From Azonexus hydrophilus (GTDB lineage Bacteria; Pseudomonadota; Gammaproteobacteria; Burkholderiales; Rhodocyclaceae), in assembly GCF_905120355.1 (NCBI RefSeq), contig NZ_CAJHOB010000006.1, positions 121,034 through 185,033 on the forward strand: a stretch of 64,000 bases of DNA, written 5' to 3'. Below are positions 30,260-39,311 of this stretch, piece by piece; within the stretch, counting starts at the first letter, position 1, and each line of letters starts with the position of its first letter. The notes under the pieces were generated by a model that had not been told where the DNA came from, ran no database searches, and saw nothing but the letters and a program-made list of their open reading frames with translations. The translations under genes and the position numbers were made by a program.

Positions 30260-32600
30260 GTTATTCGAGCGGGCCTGTGCGCATTTTGAAACGCTATGGG
30301 AAGACCCTGAATTTCAGCGCTATGACCCGGCTAATCCTCTCCATCGTCAGGCGCTTGGCGAGGCACTCAAGCGCGAATCGGGTGAAGACATTATTGCTCG
30401 CCCAACTTATTTTGATCTTGAGCCCAAGGCGTACCAGCAGGAGATGCTCGATCAACTCGAAATAGAGCGCGAGCATGAGCGGTGGCGCAACTTGGTCGTC
30501 GCTGCGACGGGAACGGGCAAGACGGTGGTGGCTGCCTTTGATTATCGACGCATCTGTCTGCTGCACGGTGGGCAGCCGCGGCTACTGTTTGTCGCACACC
30601 GCGAAGAAATACTGAAGCAGGCTTTGCGTACCTATCGCGAGGTGTTGCGCGACCACGCCTTCGGTGAATTATTGATTGGTGGTGTTCAGCCGGAGCGTTT
30701 CGATCACCTGTTTGCCACCATCGATAGCGTCAGCAGCCGTGATCTTCTGGGCCGTTGCGGAGCCGATTACTGGCATGTGGTGGTGGTAGATGAATGCCAC
30801 CGTTTGGCAGCAGATCGTTTTGATGCCTTCGTGACAACAGTCACCCCGCGCATTTTGCTGGGTCTAACGGCGACACCGGAACGTAGCGACGGTAAACCAA
30901 TTTTGGGCTACTTCCAGAATCGACTGGATGGTTCACCGGCAGTTGAATTACGTCTTTGGCACGCCCTTGAGCAACAACTGCTGGCACCGTTCGAGTACTA
31001 CGCTTGCGACGATGACACTGATTTTTCCGAAGTGCCGTGGCAACAATCAGGTGAGGTCGCAGCAATTGATCAGCTGGTGACCGGTAATGAGGTTCGTGCT
31101 CGTCTGGTGCTCAATGAATGGCACAGGTTGGCAGGTGATCCACGAAAAGGGAGAGCGCTGCTCTTTTGTGTCTCGGTGGCTCATGCTCGATTCATGACGG
31201 AAAAATTGAATCAGGCTGGAATAAAGTCCCTATGCGTGGTAGGTGAAACGCCACAAGATGAACGGCGACGGGCACCTGAAAAGCTGGCACGAGGTGAGGT
31301 TGCTGCACTGGTGACCTGTGATCTTTACAACGAAGGTGTGGACCTGCCTTTGGTCGATACGTTGCTGCTCTTGCGTCCAACGCAAAGCCCGGTGCTATTT
31401 CAACAGCAGATTGGTCGTGGTCTGCGTTTGGCCAAGGGCAAGGAGAGCTGCTTAATCCTTGATTTTGTTGGGCGCCATCGCGAAGAGTTCCGCTTTGATC
31501 GCCTGTTATCCACGCTGACTGGCCTATCGCGCACTCAGTTGGTCGAGTCGGTCGAAAAAGGATTTGGCAGTTTGCCGCCGGGATGCCATATCCAACTGCA
31601 GCGCCAAACACGCGAACAAATACTGCGCAGCTTGCGCAAGCTGGTGCAGCAAAACTGGCGGCGTCTGCGTACGGAGTTACAGGCTTTTGCTGCCTTAAGA
31701 GGGCGCAACGATATTCGACTGGCTGATTTTCTGCACGAACAGGGAATAGAACTGGAGGACCTCTACCGTAATAGCGGTCGATCCGGTTGGGCCAACCTGA
31801 AACGTGATGCCGGCTTGCTGACGATGCCAGCAGGGGATGAAGACGATTATTTCGGCCGTCGCTTTGGTGAGTTACTTCATGTGGACGATCCTGTGCGTAT
31901 TGACGAACTATTCAAAATCGCTGAACCGACGGCAACTTATCGGCCCCAAGATGAACATGCGAAGTGTGTATGTCAAATGTTGGCCTATCAGGTTGATGCA
32001 CAGCAAAACCAATTGGGTACTGGTGAGGCTTTTCGCGAACGATTGAGGGCGCATCCTGCGCATCTGGCTGAGCTAGCGGAACTTGGCGAGGTGCTGCAAG
32101 CTAGAAGTGTTCTGCGCCAGCGGTCCATACCAGGACTGGAGGATGTACCGCTCTGCTTGCATGGCGCCTACGGTATCCGCGAAATCCTGACAGCCGTGGG
32201 CTGGTTGACTCCTACACGACGCGCTCCTTTTCAGGCAGGAGTGCTGGCCCTGCATGAGCGTAGGGTCGAGCTGCTGTTCGTTACGCTAGATAAGAGCGCT
32301 GGTTATCACGCACAAATTGCCTATCACGACTATGCCATCAGCCCTGAGCTATTCCACTGGCAATCGCAAAACTCGGCTGGCCCGAACACTGCTGCGGGAC
32401 GCCGCTATCTGGAAAGCCCCGGTAACGGCTGGGTTTTTCAGCTTTTTGTGCGCCTGGCAAAAGGTGCACCTTACCGCACGTGCGGTCCGGTCACATTGGA
32501 ATGTGCCGAAGGCCAGAAGCCAATGAATATTCATTGGCGCTTGTCAGTACCTTTGCCTAGTAGATTGTTCCGTGAATTCAGTATCTTGCGCGGAGATTAG
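30231..32600 (+). CDS. SF2 (DEAD/DEAH-type) helicase with C-terminal DUF3427, downstream half of the frameshifted gene
   Basis: This 789-codon frame is open from before 30231. An SF2 helicase core has Walker A VAATGTGKTVVAAFDY, Walker B VVVDECHRL (DECH), motif III LGLTATPERSDG and motif VI QQIGRGLRLAKGK. A DUF3427-type region (about residues 560-789) contains LAYQVDAQQN, HGAYGIREIL and ISPELFHWQSQN. Together with the upstream PLD frame it is one gene broken at the G8 run. If the break is real, the helicase half lacks a convincing ribosome site. Such proteins are likely DNA translocases that restrict foreign DNA (inference). Confidence 0.85.
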   Translation: MKFTERGQNELFERACAHFETLWEDPEFQRYDPANPLHRQALGEALKRESGEDIIARPTYFDLEPKAYQQEMLDQLEIEREHERWRNLVVAATGTGKTVVAAFDYRRICLLHGGQPRLLFVAHREEILKQALRTYREVLRDHAFGELLIGGVQPERFDHLFATIDSVSSRDLLGRCGADYWHVVVVDECHRLAADRFDAFVTTVTPRILLGLTATPERSDGKPILGYFQNRLDGSPAVELRLWHALEQQLLAPFEYYACDDDTDFSEVPWQQSGEVAAIDQLVTGNEVRARLVLNEWHRLAGDPRKGRALLFCVSVAHARFMTEKLNQAGIKSLCVVGETPQDERRRAPEKLARGEVAALVTCDLYNEGVDLPLVDTLLLLRPTQSPVLFQQQIGRGLRLAKGKESCLILDFVGRHREEFRFDRLLSTLTGLSRTQLVESVEKGFGSLPPGCHIQLQRQTREQILRSLRKLVQQNWRRLRTELQAFAALRGRNDIRLADFLHEQGIELEDLYRNSGRSGWANLKRDAGLLTMPAGDEDDYFGRRFGELLHVDDPVRIDELFKIAEPTATYRPQDEHAKCVCQMLAYQVDAQQNQLGTGEAFRERLRAHPAHLAELAELGEVLQARSVLRQRSIPGLEDVPLCLHGAYGIREILTAVGWLTPTRRAPFQAGVLALHERRVELLFVTLDKSAGYHAQIAYHDYAISPELFHWQSQNSAGPNTAAGRRYLESPGNGWVFQLFVRLAKGAPYRTCGPVTLECAEGQKPMNIHWRLSVPLPSRLFREFSILRGD

Positions 32601-32839
32601 CAACGCGGTTGTGCAGAAGGCTTTTTGAATCAGGATCGTATTCCTGGACCTGGTGCAAGAGACTGTCGGGCAACGGTAATCCTCATTTCATCGTCGTCAA
32701 AACGGCACACATGCCTCAAGTCTGTGTGGGCGCGGGCGCCGCAAAGTGTTGCCACCAGCCCGATACAGGCTGTTTCTACCGTACTCCCGGTATTCTCTTT
32801 TCGCTCGCCCCCCTTACAATGTGATCCGTTTGTTAATGG

Positions 32840-33712
32840 ATGAGCGTCATGTCTGTTGAATTCGATTACCCCCTTGCAGAAGAAATTGCCCGTAACGTCG
32901 ATGCTGCGTTGGCTGAGGATGTGGGTGCGGGGGACCTTACTGCGGCGCTGGTGCCCGCGGCGCGGGCGGCACGGGCGACGGTGGTGGCGCGTGAGGCAGG
33001 GGTGCTGTGCGGGCGTGACTGGTTTGATGCCTGCGTGTTACGCCTGGATCCTGCGGCGCAGGTGCAGTGGTCGGCGGCCGAAGGTGAGCGCATCGAGGCT
33101 GGGCAGGTGTTGTGCACGCTGGCAGGCGATGCGCGTGCATTGTTGACGGCTGAACGCAGTGCGCTCAATTTCCTGCAGTTATTGTCGGCCGTGGCGAGCA
33201 AGACCCGCATCTACGCTGATGCCATCGCCGGAACGCGCGCGCAGGTGGTCGATACCCGGAAGACCTTGCCCGGCTTGCGCATTGCGCAGAAATACGCGGT
33301 GCGCGCTGGCGGCGGCGGTAATCACCGCCTGGCGTTGTGGGACGCCATCCTGATCAAGGAAAACCATATTCATGCCGCCGGTGGTATTCCCCAGGCCGTT
33401 GCTGCCGCGCGTGCGATTGCGGCACAGGCCGCCGGGCGGTGCAAGTTCATCCAGGTGGAAGTGGAAGATCTGTCCGAACTGGAGCAGGCCCTGGATGCCG
33501 GGGTGAACATGATCCTGCTCGACAATTTTTCATTGGAAAACCTGCGGGCTGCGGTGCGGGTGAACGCCGGACGCGCCGTGCTCGAAGCTTCCGGCAATGT
33601 GACGCTGGAAACGCTGCGCGCCATCGCGGAAACCGGCGTTGACCGGATTTCGATCGGGGCGCTCACCAAGGACGTGAAAGCGCTGGATCTGTCATTGCGC
33701 TTTGTCGCTTGA
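32840..33712 (+). CDS. nadC: Nicotinate-nucleotide pyrophosphorylase (quinolinate phosphoribosyltransferase)
   Basis: This is a 290-residue protein. Motifs are VDTRKTLPGLR, KYAVRAGGGGNHRLALWDAILIKENH, then VEVEDLSELEQAL, MILLDNF, EASGNVTLETLRA and ISIGALTKDVKALDLSLRF. It makes nicotinate mononucleotide from quinolinate and PRPP in de novo NAD synthesis. Two ATGs, 32840 and 32849, are possible; either leaves the catalytic part intact. The 239 bases upstream contain no gene that I can see. Confidence 0.95.
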   Translation: MSVMSVEFDYPLAEEIARNVDAALAEDVGAGDLTAALVPAARAARATVVAREAGVLCGRDWFDACVLRLDPAAQVQWSAAEGERIEAGQVLCTLAGDARALLTAERSALNFLQLLSAVASKTRIYADAIAGTRAQVVDTRKTLPGLRIAQKYAVRAGGGGNHRLALWDAILIKENHIHAAGGIPQAVAAARAIAAQAAGRCKFIQVEVEDLSELEQALDAGVNMILLDNFSLENLRAAVRVNAGRAVLEASGNVTLETLRAIAETGVDRISIGALTKDVKALDLSLRFVA

Positions 33713-33761
33713 AATACGCTGAATTCACTATTGGATCGTAACAACCAGGGGAGACATATAC

Positions 33762-34208
33762 GTGACGCAACATTTGATTGACTGGAATTCTGCCTACAGC
33801 ATCGGTCTCGATGAAATCGACGACCAGCACAAGGTGCTGTTCGACATCATCAATGGCATGTGGGCGAGTGTGATCAACCGCGAAAAGGGGGCGCCGCTGC
33901 TGGATGCGCTGGATGAGCTGGAGCGCTACACGGTGACACATTTCACGGCCGAAGAAGCCTTCATGCGCAGCCATGGCTACAGCAATTTCGAGGCACACAA
34001 GAAACAGCACGACCAGTTCATTTCACGCGTACGCAGCGAACGCCAGTCAATCGAGGCGGGGGGACCGGTCTCCCTGGACATGATCAACTTCCTCAAGGAC
34101 TGGTTGATCAACCATATTCTGGTGCAGGACAAGGCCTATGCGGCTGAATTCAAGAACAAGAAGCTGGGTGTGCTGGGGGGATTCTTTTCGCGTTTGCTGC
34201 GCATTTGA
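33762..34208 (+). CDS. Bacteriohemerythrin
   Basis: This is a 148-residue four-helix protein with the di-iron ligand set: His in DWNSAYSIGLDEIDDQH, His and Glu in HFTAEEAFM, two His in HKKQHDQF, and His/Asp in NHILVQD. It binds O2 reversibly and is common in microaerobic betaproteobacteria, for example to deliver O2 to methane or nitrogen enzymes, or for sensing. The start is GTG at 33762 after CAGGGGAGA. It is monocistronic, followed by tRNA genes. Confidence 0.93.
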   Translation: MTQHLIDWNSAYSIGLDEIDDQHKVLFDIINGMWASVINREKGAPLLDALDELERYTVTHFTAEEAFMRSHGYSNFEAHKKQHDQFISRVRSERQSIEAGGPVSLDMINFLKDWLINHILVQDKAYAAEFKNKKLGVLGGFFSRLLRI

Positions 34209-34242
34209 CCGGGGCGAAAGGGTGGGAGGCAGGCGAAAAAGC

Positions 34243-34270
34243 TTGCAATCCACCTTTGCCTCCGTATAAT
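34243..34270 (+). promoter_or_regulatory. Promoter of the tRNA-Arg(ACG) pair
   Basis: TTGCAA (34243-34248) and a perfect TATAAT (34265-34270) are separated by 16 bases, followed by GCGCGGC, a GC-rich discriminator typical of stable-RNA promoters. It lies 16 bases before the tRNA. Confidence 0.75.
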
Positions 34271-34286
34271 GCGCGGCTCTGACAGC

Positions 34287-34363
34287 GCGCCCGTAGCTCA
34301 GTTGGATAGAGTACTTGGCTACGAACCAAGGGGTCGGGCGTTCGAATCGCTCCGGGCGCGCCA
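34287..34363 (+). tRNA. tRNA-Arg (anticodon ACG), copy 1
   Basis: This is a 77-base tRNA with acceptor GCGCCCG/CGGGCGC, anticodon stem CTTGG/CCAAG enclosing CTACGAA (anticodon ACG, to be edited to ICG), T-arm GCGTTCGAATCGC and encoded CCA. Confidence 0.95.
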
Positions 34364-34385
34364 ATCAGAAACAGTGTTGCACAGC

Positions 34386-34462
34386 GCGCCCGTAGCTCAG
34401 TTGGATAGAGTACTTGGCTACGAACCAAGGGGTCGGGCGTTCGAATCGCTCCGGGCGCGCCA
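34386..34462 (+). tRNA. tRNA-Arg (anticodon ACG), copy 2
   Basis: It is identical in sequence to the copy 99 bases upstream and separated from it by a 22-base spacer, presumably in the same transcript. A GGCACCCCTGCGGTGCTTTTTTT hairpin (about 34501-34524) downstream terminates it. Confidence 0.95.
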
Positions 34463-34499
34463 GTTGCACAACCAATAATTCAGTGGCCGTAATCGATCA

Positions 34500-34525
34500 A
34501 GGCACCCCTGCGGTGCTTTTTTTAT
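34500..34525 (+). terminator. Rho-independent terminator after the tRNA-Arg pair
   Basis: GGCACC pairs with GGTGCT around CCTGC and is followed by seven Ts. Confidence 0.7.
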
Positions 34526-34599
34526 GCCCGCCACGGGGGCAGCCCCCGCCTGTAGTAAGATGCCCCCGCGCATTCAGGCGCTTTTCCCGTATTCCCGCC

Positions 34600-36528
34600 T
34601 TGACCAGTCTCCAGGAAATCTTCTCGCCCGATGGGCCGTTTGCGCGGGCCATTGAAGGTTATCGCGTCCGCTCGCAGCAGGTGGAGATGGCCGAACGCAT
34701 TGCCGCAGCAATCAAGAGCAACAGCGTGTTCATCGCCGAGGCCGGAACGGGGACGGGCAAGACCTTTGCCTATCTGGTGCCGGCTCTGCGCTCCAACGGC
34801 AAGGTGATTGTTTCCACCGGCACCAAGACCCTGCAGGATCAGCTGTACAACAAGGATCTGCCCATGGTGCGCGACATTTTGCGCGCACCGGCGCAGATCG
34901 CCCTGCTCAAGGGGCGGGCCAATTACGTCTGCCACTATCACCTGCAAAATGCGTTGGGTGAGGGGCGCTTCCTCAGCCGGGAAGATGCGGCTGACGCGCG
35001 GCGCATCGCTGCCTTTGCGCGCACGACACACAGTGGTGACAAGGCAGAGTGCCTGGAAGTCAATGAAAACTCGCCGGTCTGGCAGCAGGTGACGTCGACC
35101 CGCGATAACTGTCTGGGCCAGGATTGCCCGAATTACAAGGAATGCTTCGTCATGCAGGCGCGCAAGGCGGCCATGGCGGCGGATCTGGTGGTGGTCAATC
35201 ATCACCTGTTCTTTGCTGACGTGATGCTGCGTGACGAAGGTATGGCGGAATTGCTGCCCGCCTGCAATACGGTGATTTTCGACGAAGCGCACCAGTTGCC
35301 GGAAGTGGCGAGCCTGTTTTTTGGCGACAGCATTTCGACCGCGCAGGTGCTGGACCTGGTGCGCGATGCGCGCAACGAAGCGCTGACGCATGCGCGTGAT
35401 TGCCTGGATCTGCCGCCGGCCGGCAAGGCGGCGGAAAAGGCGGCGCGTGACCTGCGTCTTGCCGTGGGCGTTGATGCCGGCCGCTTTTCTGCCGCGCAGT
35501 TGCATGAGAAACCGGAATTCGACGCGGCGCTGACGACGCTGATTGAAAGCCTGGAGCGTTTTGCCGCCATTCTGGAAACCCAGGCCGAACGTGCCGAAGG
35601 CCTGGAAAAGTGCTGGCAGCGTGCGGGCGAATTGCTGGATCACCTGCGCCGCTGGCAGCAGCCGGAAGAAGCCGGTTATGTCTATTGGGGCGAGGCGTTC
35701 ACCCAGTCGTTGCAACTGAATGCAACTCCGCTCGACGTGGCGGGGATTTTCCGCAAGCAGATGGGAGGGCATCCGCGCGCTTGGATTTTTACCTCGGCGA
35801 CGCTGGCGGTACAGGGGCGCTTCCATCACTATTGCAGCGAAATGGGCCTGGGAGAACCGGAGTCCGCCTGCTGGCAGAGCCCCTTTGATTACGGCAAGCA
35901 GGCCGTGCTGTACGCGCCGTTGGGAATGCCCGAGCCAAACGACTGGCGATTTACCGAAGCCGTGGTCGAAGCCGCCTGGCCCGCCGTGCAGGCGGCGCGC
36001 GGCGGCACCTTTTTTCTGTGCACCAGCCTGCGCGCCATGCGCCGCACGCGCGAACTGCTGCAGGAAAAGATCGAGGCGGCCGGCCTGGATGTGCCGTTGC
36101 TGGTGCAGGGGGAGGGCAGCAAGAACGATCTATTGCAGCGCTTCCGCTTTCACGGTGCGGCCATTCTGGTCGGCAGCCAGAGTTTCTGGGAGGGAGTCGA
36201 TGTGCGGGGCGAAGCACTGTCGCTGGTCGTCATCGACAAGATTCCCTTTGCGCCGCCGGATGATCCGGTGCTGTCAGCGCGTATCGATGAAATGAAGAAA
36301 CAGGGGCGCAATGCCTTTATTGAATACCAGCTGCCGCGTGCCGTCATTAACGTCAAGCAGGGTGCCGGGCGTCTGATCCGCGATGAAAGCGACCGTGGTG
36401 TGCTGATGATTTGCGACCCACGCATGCTGACCAAACCGTACGGCCGCAAAGTTTGGCAAAGTCTGCCGCCGATGCAACGCACCAAGGAATTGCGTACGGT
36501 GCTCGAATTCTTCGCCGCGTCCCGTTGA
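34600..36528 (+). CDS. yoaA: YoaA/DinG-family ATP-dependent helicase with Fe-S cluster
   Basis: This is a 642-residue XPD-like helicase. Walker A is AEAGTGTGKT (Lys54), the DEAH box is IFDEAHQL (Asp228), and late motifs are SFWEGVDVRGE and QGAGRLIRD. Four cysteines (111, 171, 176, 182) between motifs Ia and II form the 4Fe-4S site. Length matches YoaA rather than DinG. It helps repair damaged or stalled replication forks. The start is probably TTG at 34600 (LTSLQEIFSPDGPF), because upstream sequence in frame is tRNA and terminator. Confidence 0.88.
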   Translation: MTSLQEIFSPDGPFARAIEGYRVRSQQVEMAERIAAAIKSNSVFIAEAGTGTGKTFAYLVPALRSNGKVIVSTGTKTLQDQLYNKDLPMVRDILRAPAQIALLKGRANYVCHYHLQNALGEGRFLSREDAADARRIAAFARTTHSGDKAECLEVNENSPVWQQVTSTRDNCLGQDCPNYKECFVMQARKAAMAADLVVVNHHLFFADVMLRDEGMAELLPACNTVIFDEAHQLPEVASLFFGDSISTAQVLDLVRDARNEALTHARDCLDLPPAGKAAEKAARDLRLAVGVDAGRFSAAQLHEKPEFDAALTTLIESLERFAAILETQAERAEGLEKCWQRAGELLDHLRRWQQPEEAGYVYWGEAFTQSLQLNATPLDVAGIFRKQMGGHPRAWIFTSATLAVQGRFHHYCSEMGLGEPESACWQSPFDYGKQAVLYAPLGMPEPNDWRFTEAVVEAAWPAVQAARGGTFFLCTSLRAMRRTRELLQEKIEAAGLDVPLLVQGEGSKNDLLQRFRFHGAAILVGSQSFWEGVDVRGEALSLVVIDKIPFAPPDDPVLSARIDEMKKQGRNAFIEYQLPRAVINVKQGAGRLIRDESDRGVLMICDPRMLTKPYGRKVWQSLPPMQRTKELRTVLEFFAASR

Positions 36529-36536
36529 TTGCCGCC

Positions 36537-37685
36537 ATGCCAACTACTTACGAACAACTTGCAGCTCGTCAGCCGCACTTCTTTTCCGCTGCCAGCATCA
36601 CGCTTGAAGCGGACGTGCTGGCGGCCATGCGCGCCATCATTACTGCCTGCGAACAGGTTCTGGCGCTGCCCACCTGTCGTGCCGAAGCCCTGGATGCTGC
36701 ACCGGAAATTGCCCGGCTGCCGCAAGCGGCGCAGGGGGTGTGCATGGGCTACGATTTCCATCTGAGCCCAACGGGGCCACGGCTGATTGAAATCAATACC
36801 AACGCCGGCGGCGCGCTGCTCAACGCCAGCCTGCTTGAGGGGCGCGGCGCAGCAACAGCCGCAGCGACCCTGCGTGCTGACATCTTCGCCATGTTCGCGG
36901 CAGAGTGGCGACGGGCGCGCGGTGAGGCTGCGCTGACCAGCATCGCGATTGTCGATGAGCAGCCAGAGACGCAATTCCTGGCGCCCGAATTCGAGCTGTT
37001 CCGCGAGCTGTTCATGGCGCACGGCATTGCCGCCGTGATCGCTGATCCGGGCGAACTGGCATGGTGTGATGGGCGTTTGTGGTGTGGCGCTACGGCAATC
37101 GACCTGGTCTACAACCGCCTGACCGATTTTTACCTCGACACCCCCGCCTGTGCCGCGTTGCGCGCCGCCTACCTGGCCGGACAAGTAGTGCTGACGCCCC
37201 ATCCGCAGGTGCATGCCACGCATGCCGACAAACGTCGTCTGCTGTTGTTGTCCGATGCCGCGCGCCTGACTGCGCTGGGGGTAGGAGAGAGTGAGCAGGC
37301 CATTCTGCTCGCCGGCGTGCCGCGCACCATCGAGGTGGCGTCGGTTGCAGCGGATACCTTGTGGGCCGAGCGCAAGCGCTGGTTCTTCAAACCTGCGGCC
37401 GGTTTTGGCAGCCGGGCAGCCTACCGGGGCGACAAACTGACACGGCGGGTGTTCGAGGAAATCCTGCAAGGGCCGTACATCGCGCAGGAAATCGTGCCGC
37501 CTTCCGAGCATCCGGTCGAGGTGGATGGCGAGCGCCAGAGACTGAAGGCTGATTTCCGTTGCTACGTTTACGCCGGGCAAGTGCTGTGCGTGGCGGCGCG
37601 GCTTTATCAGGGACAGACCACGAATTTCCGCACACCTGGCGGTGGCTTTGCGCCAGTTTTTCTGAGCGAAGGACCGGCAACATGA
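36537..37685 (+). CDS. Uncharacterised ATP-grasp-like protein
   Basis: This is a 382-residue soluble protein. Several elements look like an ATP-grasp enzyme: RLIEINTNAGGALLNASLL in the first half, KRWFFKPAAGFGSRAAYRGD (a Lys followed by a Gly-rich loop) and LKADFRCYVYAGQ with TTNFRTPGGGFAPV near the C terminus, suggesting Mg-ATP ligands. The closest concept is a glutathione-synthetase-like or peptide-ligase fold, but the substrate is unknown. It starts 8 bases after yoaA and is followed 33 bases later by the RbgA-type GTPase, so it is probably in one operon. Confidence 0.65.
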   Translation: MPTTYEQLAARQPHFFSAASITLEADVLAAMRAIITACEQVLALPTCRAEALDAAPEIARLPQAAQGVCMGYDFHLSPTGPRLIEINTNAGGALLNASLLEGRGAATAAATLRADIFAMFAAEWRRARGEAALTSIAIVDEQPETQFLAPEFELFRELFMAHGIAAVIADPGELAWCDGRLWCGATAIDLVYNRLTDFYLDTPACAALRAAYLAGQVVLTPHPQVHATHADKRRLLLLSDAARLTALGVGESEQAILLAGVPRTIEVASVAADTLWAERKRWFFKPAAGFGSRAAYRGDKLTRRVFEEILQGPYIAQEIVPPSEHPVEVDGERQRLKADFRCYVYAGQVLCVAARLYQGQTTNFRTPGGGFAPVFLSEGPAT

Positions 37686-37718
37686 AATTTCCCCCACTAT
37701 GACTGGAGACTGACACAG

Positions 37719-38669
37719 ATGAGCATTCAATGGTTTCCCGGTCACATGACCTCGGCGCGCAAGAAAGCGGCCGAAACGCTCGCCCACGCCGACGTCGTGG
37801 TGGAAGTGCTCGATGCGCGGCTACCGCAGGCGTCGAGCAATCCGATGATCCACGAGTTGCGCATCGCCCGCCAGCGGCCCTGCCTGAAACTGCTCAACAA
37901 GGCCGATATTGCCGACCCGCAGGCGACCAAAGCCTGGCTGGAGCATTTTTCGCGGCAACCCGGCGTGCAGGCGGTCGCCATTTCCTGCAAGAAGGCGAGC
38001 GATGTGGCCAAGGTGCCCGGGCTGGCGCAAAAGCTGGCGCCGCACCGCAACGACGCCGTCAAACCCCTGCGTCTCCTGATCATGGGGATTCCCAACGTCG
38101 GCAAATCGACGCTGATGAACGCCCTGGTCAAGAAAAAAGTGGCCGCCGTCGGCGACCAGCCGGCCGTTACCAAGAGCCTGCAACGCATCGACATCAGTTC
38201 GCGGCTGACCATTTACGACACACCGGGCATGCTCTGGCCAAAAATCGAGCACCCCGAAGACGGTCTGATGCTCGCTGCCAGCCACGCTGTCGGCGTCAAT
38301 GCCTACATCGATACCGAAGTCGCCACCTGGCTTGCCGATTATCTGCTCGCCCACTATCCGGCGCTGCTGCAGGCCCGCTATGGTTTTGCCACCGACGGGC
38401 TGGACGGTGTGGCGGCGCTCGAAGCCATTGCCAGAAAACGCGGCTGTCTGCTCAAAGGGCAGGGCGGGGCGTTCGATCTGGAAAAAGCCAGCCTCATTCT
38501 CCTGAACGACTACCGCACCGCCACCCTCGGCCGCATCAGCCTGGAAACTCCCGAATTGCGCGCAGTGCGGGCTCAAAACTGGGCTGCCGAGCAACTGGCA
38601 AAAGCTGCTGCCGGCAATACCGCTGAAAGCTCCGAATCGCCGGATGGCAGCGGCGAAAGCGACGATTGA
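37719..38669 (+). CDS. ylqF: YlqF/RbgA-type circularly permuted GTPase (ribosome assembly)
   Basis: This is a 316-residue protein. The G motifs are in permuted order: G4 LLNKADIAD first, then G5 ISCKK, G1 GIPNVGKSTLMN, and G3 DTPGML. The N-terminal WFPGHMTSARK is the family opening. In Bacillus, RbgA matures the 50S subunit; in proteobacteria the role is less settled. The C terminus has a Ser/Glu-rich tail. The downstream tRNA-Asn has its own promoter. Confidence 0.92.
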   Translation: MSIQWFPGHMTSARKKAAETLAHADVVVEVLDARLPQASSNPMIHELRIARQRPCLKLLNKADIADPQATKAWLEHFSRQPGVQAVAISCKKASDVAKVPGLAQKLAPHRNDAVKPLRLLIMGIPNVGKSTLMNALVKKKVAAVGDQPAVTKSLQRIDISSRLTIYDTPGMLWPKIEHPEDGLMLAASHAVGVNAYIDTEVATWLADYLLAHYPALLQARYGFATDGLDGVAALEAIARKRGCLLKGQGGAFDLEKASLILLNDYRTATLGRISLETPELRAVRAQNWAAEQLAKAAAGNTAESSESPDGSGESDD

Positions 38670-38702
38670 AAAAGTTTTTCTGTACTTTGGCGCAAAGCTG
38701 GT

Positions 38703-38708
38703 TATAAT
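38703..38708 (+). promoter_or_regulatory. -10 element of the tRNA-Asn promoter
   Basis: A perfect TATAAT followed by a GCGCGCC discriminator lies 36 bases upstream of the tRNA. The -35 box is poor. Confidence 0.6.
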
Positions 38709-38743
38709 GCGCGCCGCTGTCGCAAGACGGCATTGGCAACGAT

Positions 38744-38819
38744 TCCCCGATAGCTCAGTCGGTAGAGCGCCGGACTGTTAATCCGTAGGTCCCTGGTTCG
38801 AGCCCAGGTCGGGGAGCCA
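38744..38819 (+). tRNA. tRNA-Asn (anticodon GTT)
   Basis: This is a 76-base tRNA. Acceptor TCCCCGA pairs with TCGGGGA, with discriminator G and CCA. The anticodon stem encloses CTGTTAA. The T-arm is CTGGTTCGAGCCCAG. tRNA-Asn genes are frequent integration sites, and a recombinase relic lies directly downstream. Confidence 0.96.
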
Positions 38820-38834
38820 ACCGAATACAGATTT

Positions 38835-38861
38835 GGGCACTTCAACAGAAGTGCCCTTTTT
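38835..38861 (+). terminator. Rho-independent terminator after tRNA-Asn
   Basis: A perfect 9-bp stem GGGCACTTC/GAAGTGCCC with an AACA loop is followed by TTTTT. It overlaps the tail of the recombinase relic on the other strand. Confidence 0.9.
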
Positions 38862-39240
38862 GGTTTCTGCAACAGACATTGCCAGTCAGTGCCTTGCGGA
38901 ATAGTTTCACCTGACGCGGACCAATGGCCGGCATGTCGGCACGGCGTTTGTGCGAGGCGATTTCAGCCAGCACCTCCTGCCGTCGTGTCTGTAGTCGCCG
39001 GCTGTGTTGCTGCAGAAGCTCATCCAGCGGCAGAATGCCTTTCTCCACGGCCTCAAAGAGCCGTTCGCTGGTCTGCTGCAATTCGCTCAGTTCAGCCTGC
39101 AACGCCTTCACGCCCTGAGCATCCTTTTCCTGAGTGGCTTTGATCTGCTTTTGCAGCTGCGTCAGAATTTGCTTGACCCGTTCCGGCGTGAATGGCTTTT
39201 CTGCCAGAGCATTCAGTACGGCGGTATCCATCTTGTCCAT
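38842..39240 (-). pseudogene. Remnant of a serine site-specific recombinase (C-terminal coiled-coil region)
   Basis: This is a 132-codon frame. Its sequence (AEKPFTPERVKQILTQLQKQ, then ALQAELSELQQTSERLFEAVEKG, LPLDELLQQ, RRQEVLAEIASHKRRADMPAIGPRQVKLFRKAL) matches the helical C-terminal segment of large resolvase/invertase-type recombinases. The catalytic serine domain and zinc ribbon are absent, and the last ~14 residues run into the tRNA terminator. It is therefore a decayed fragment, probably from a mobile element that used the adjacent tRNA-Asn. Family assignment is from memory of the motif, not from a search. Confidence 0.7.
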
Positions 39241-39311
39241 CGACACCGCTGTGTTACAGCCTGCTTTTTCGCCATCGTGATGTGGATCACATGCTACAAT
39301 CCCGCCGTTCT

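Noticed and set aside
36150..37787. 545-codon minus-strand frame over yoaA and the ATP-grasp-like gene
   Set aside because: It spans two coding genes antisense and has no coherent domain.
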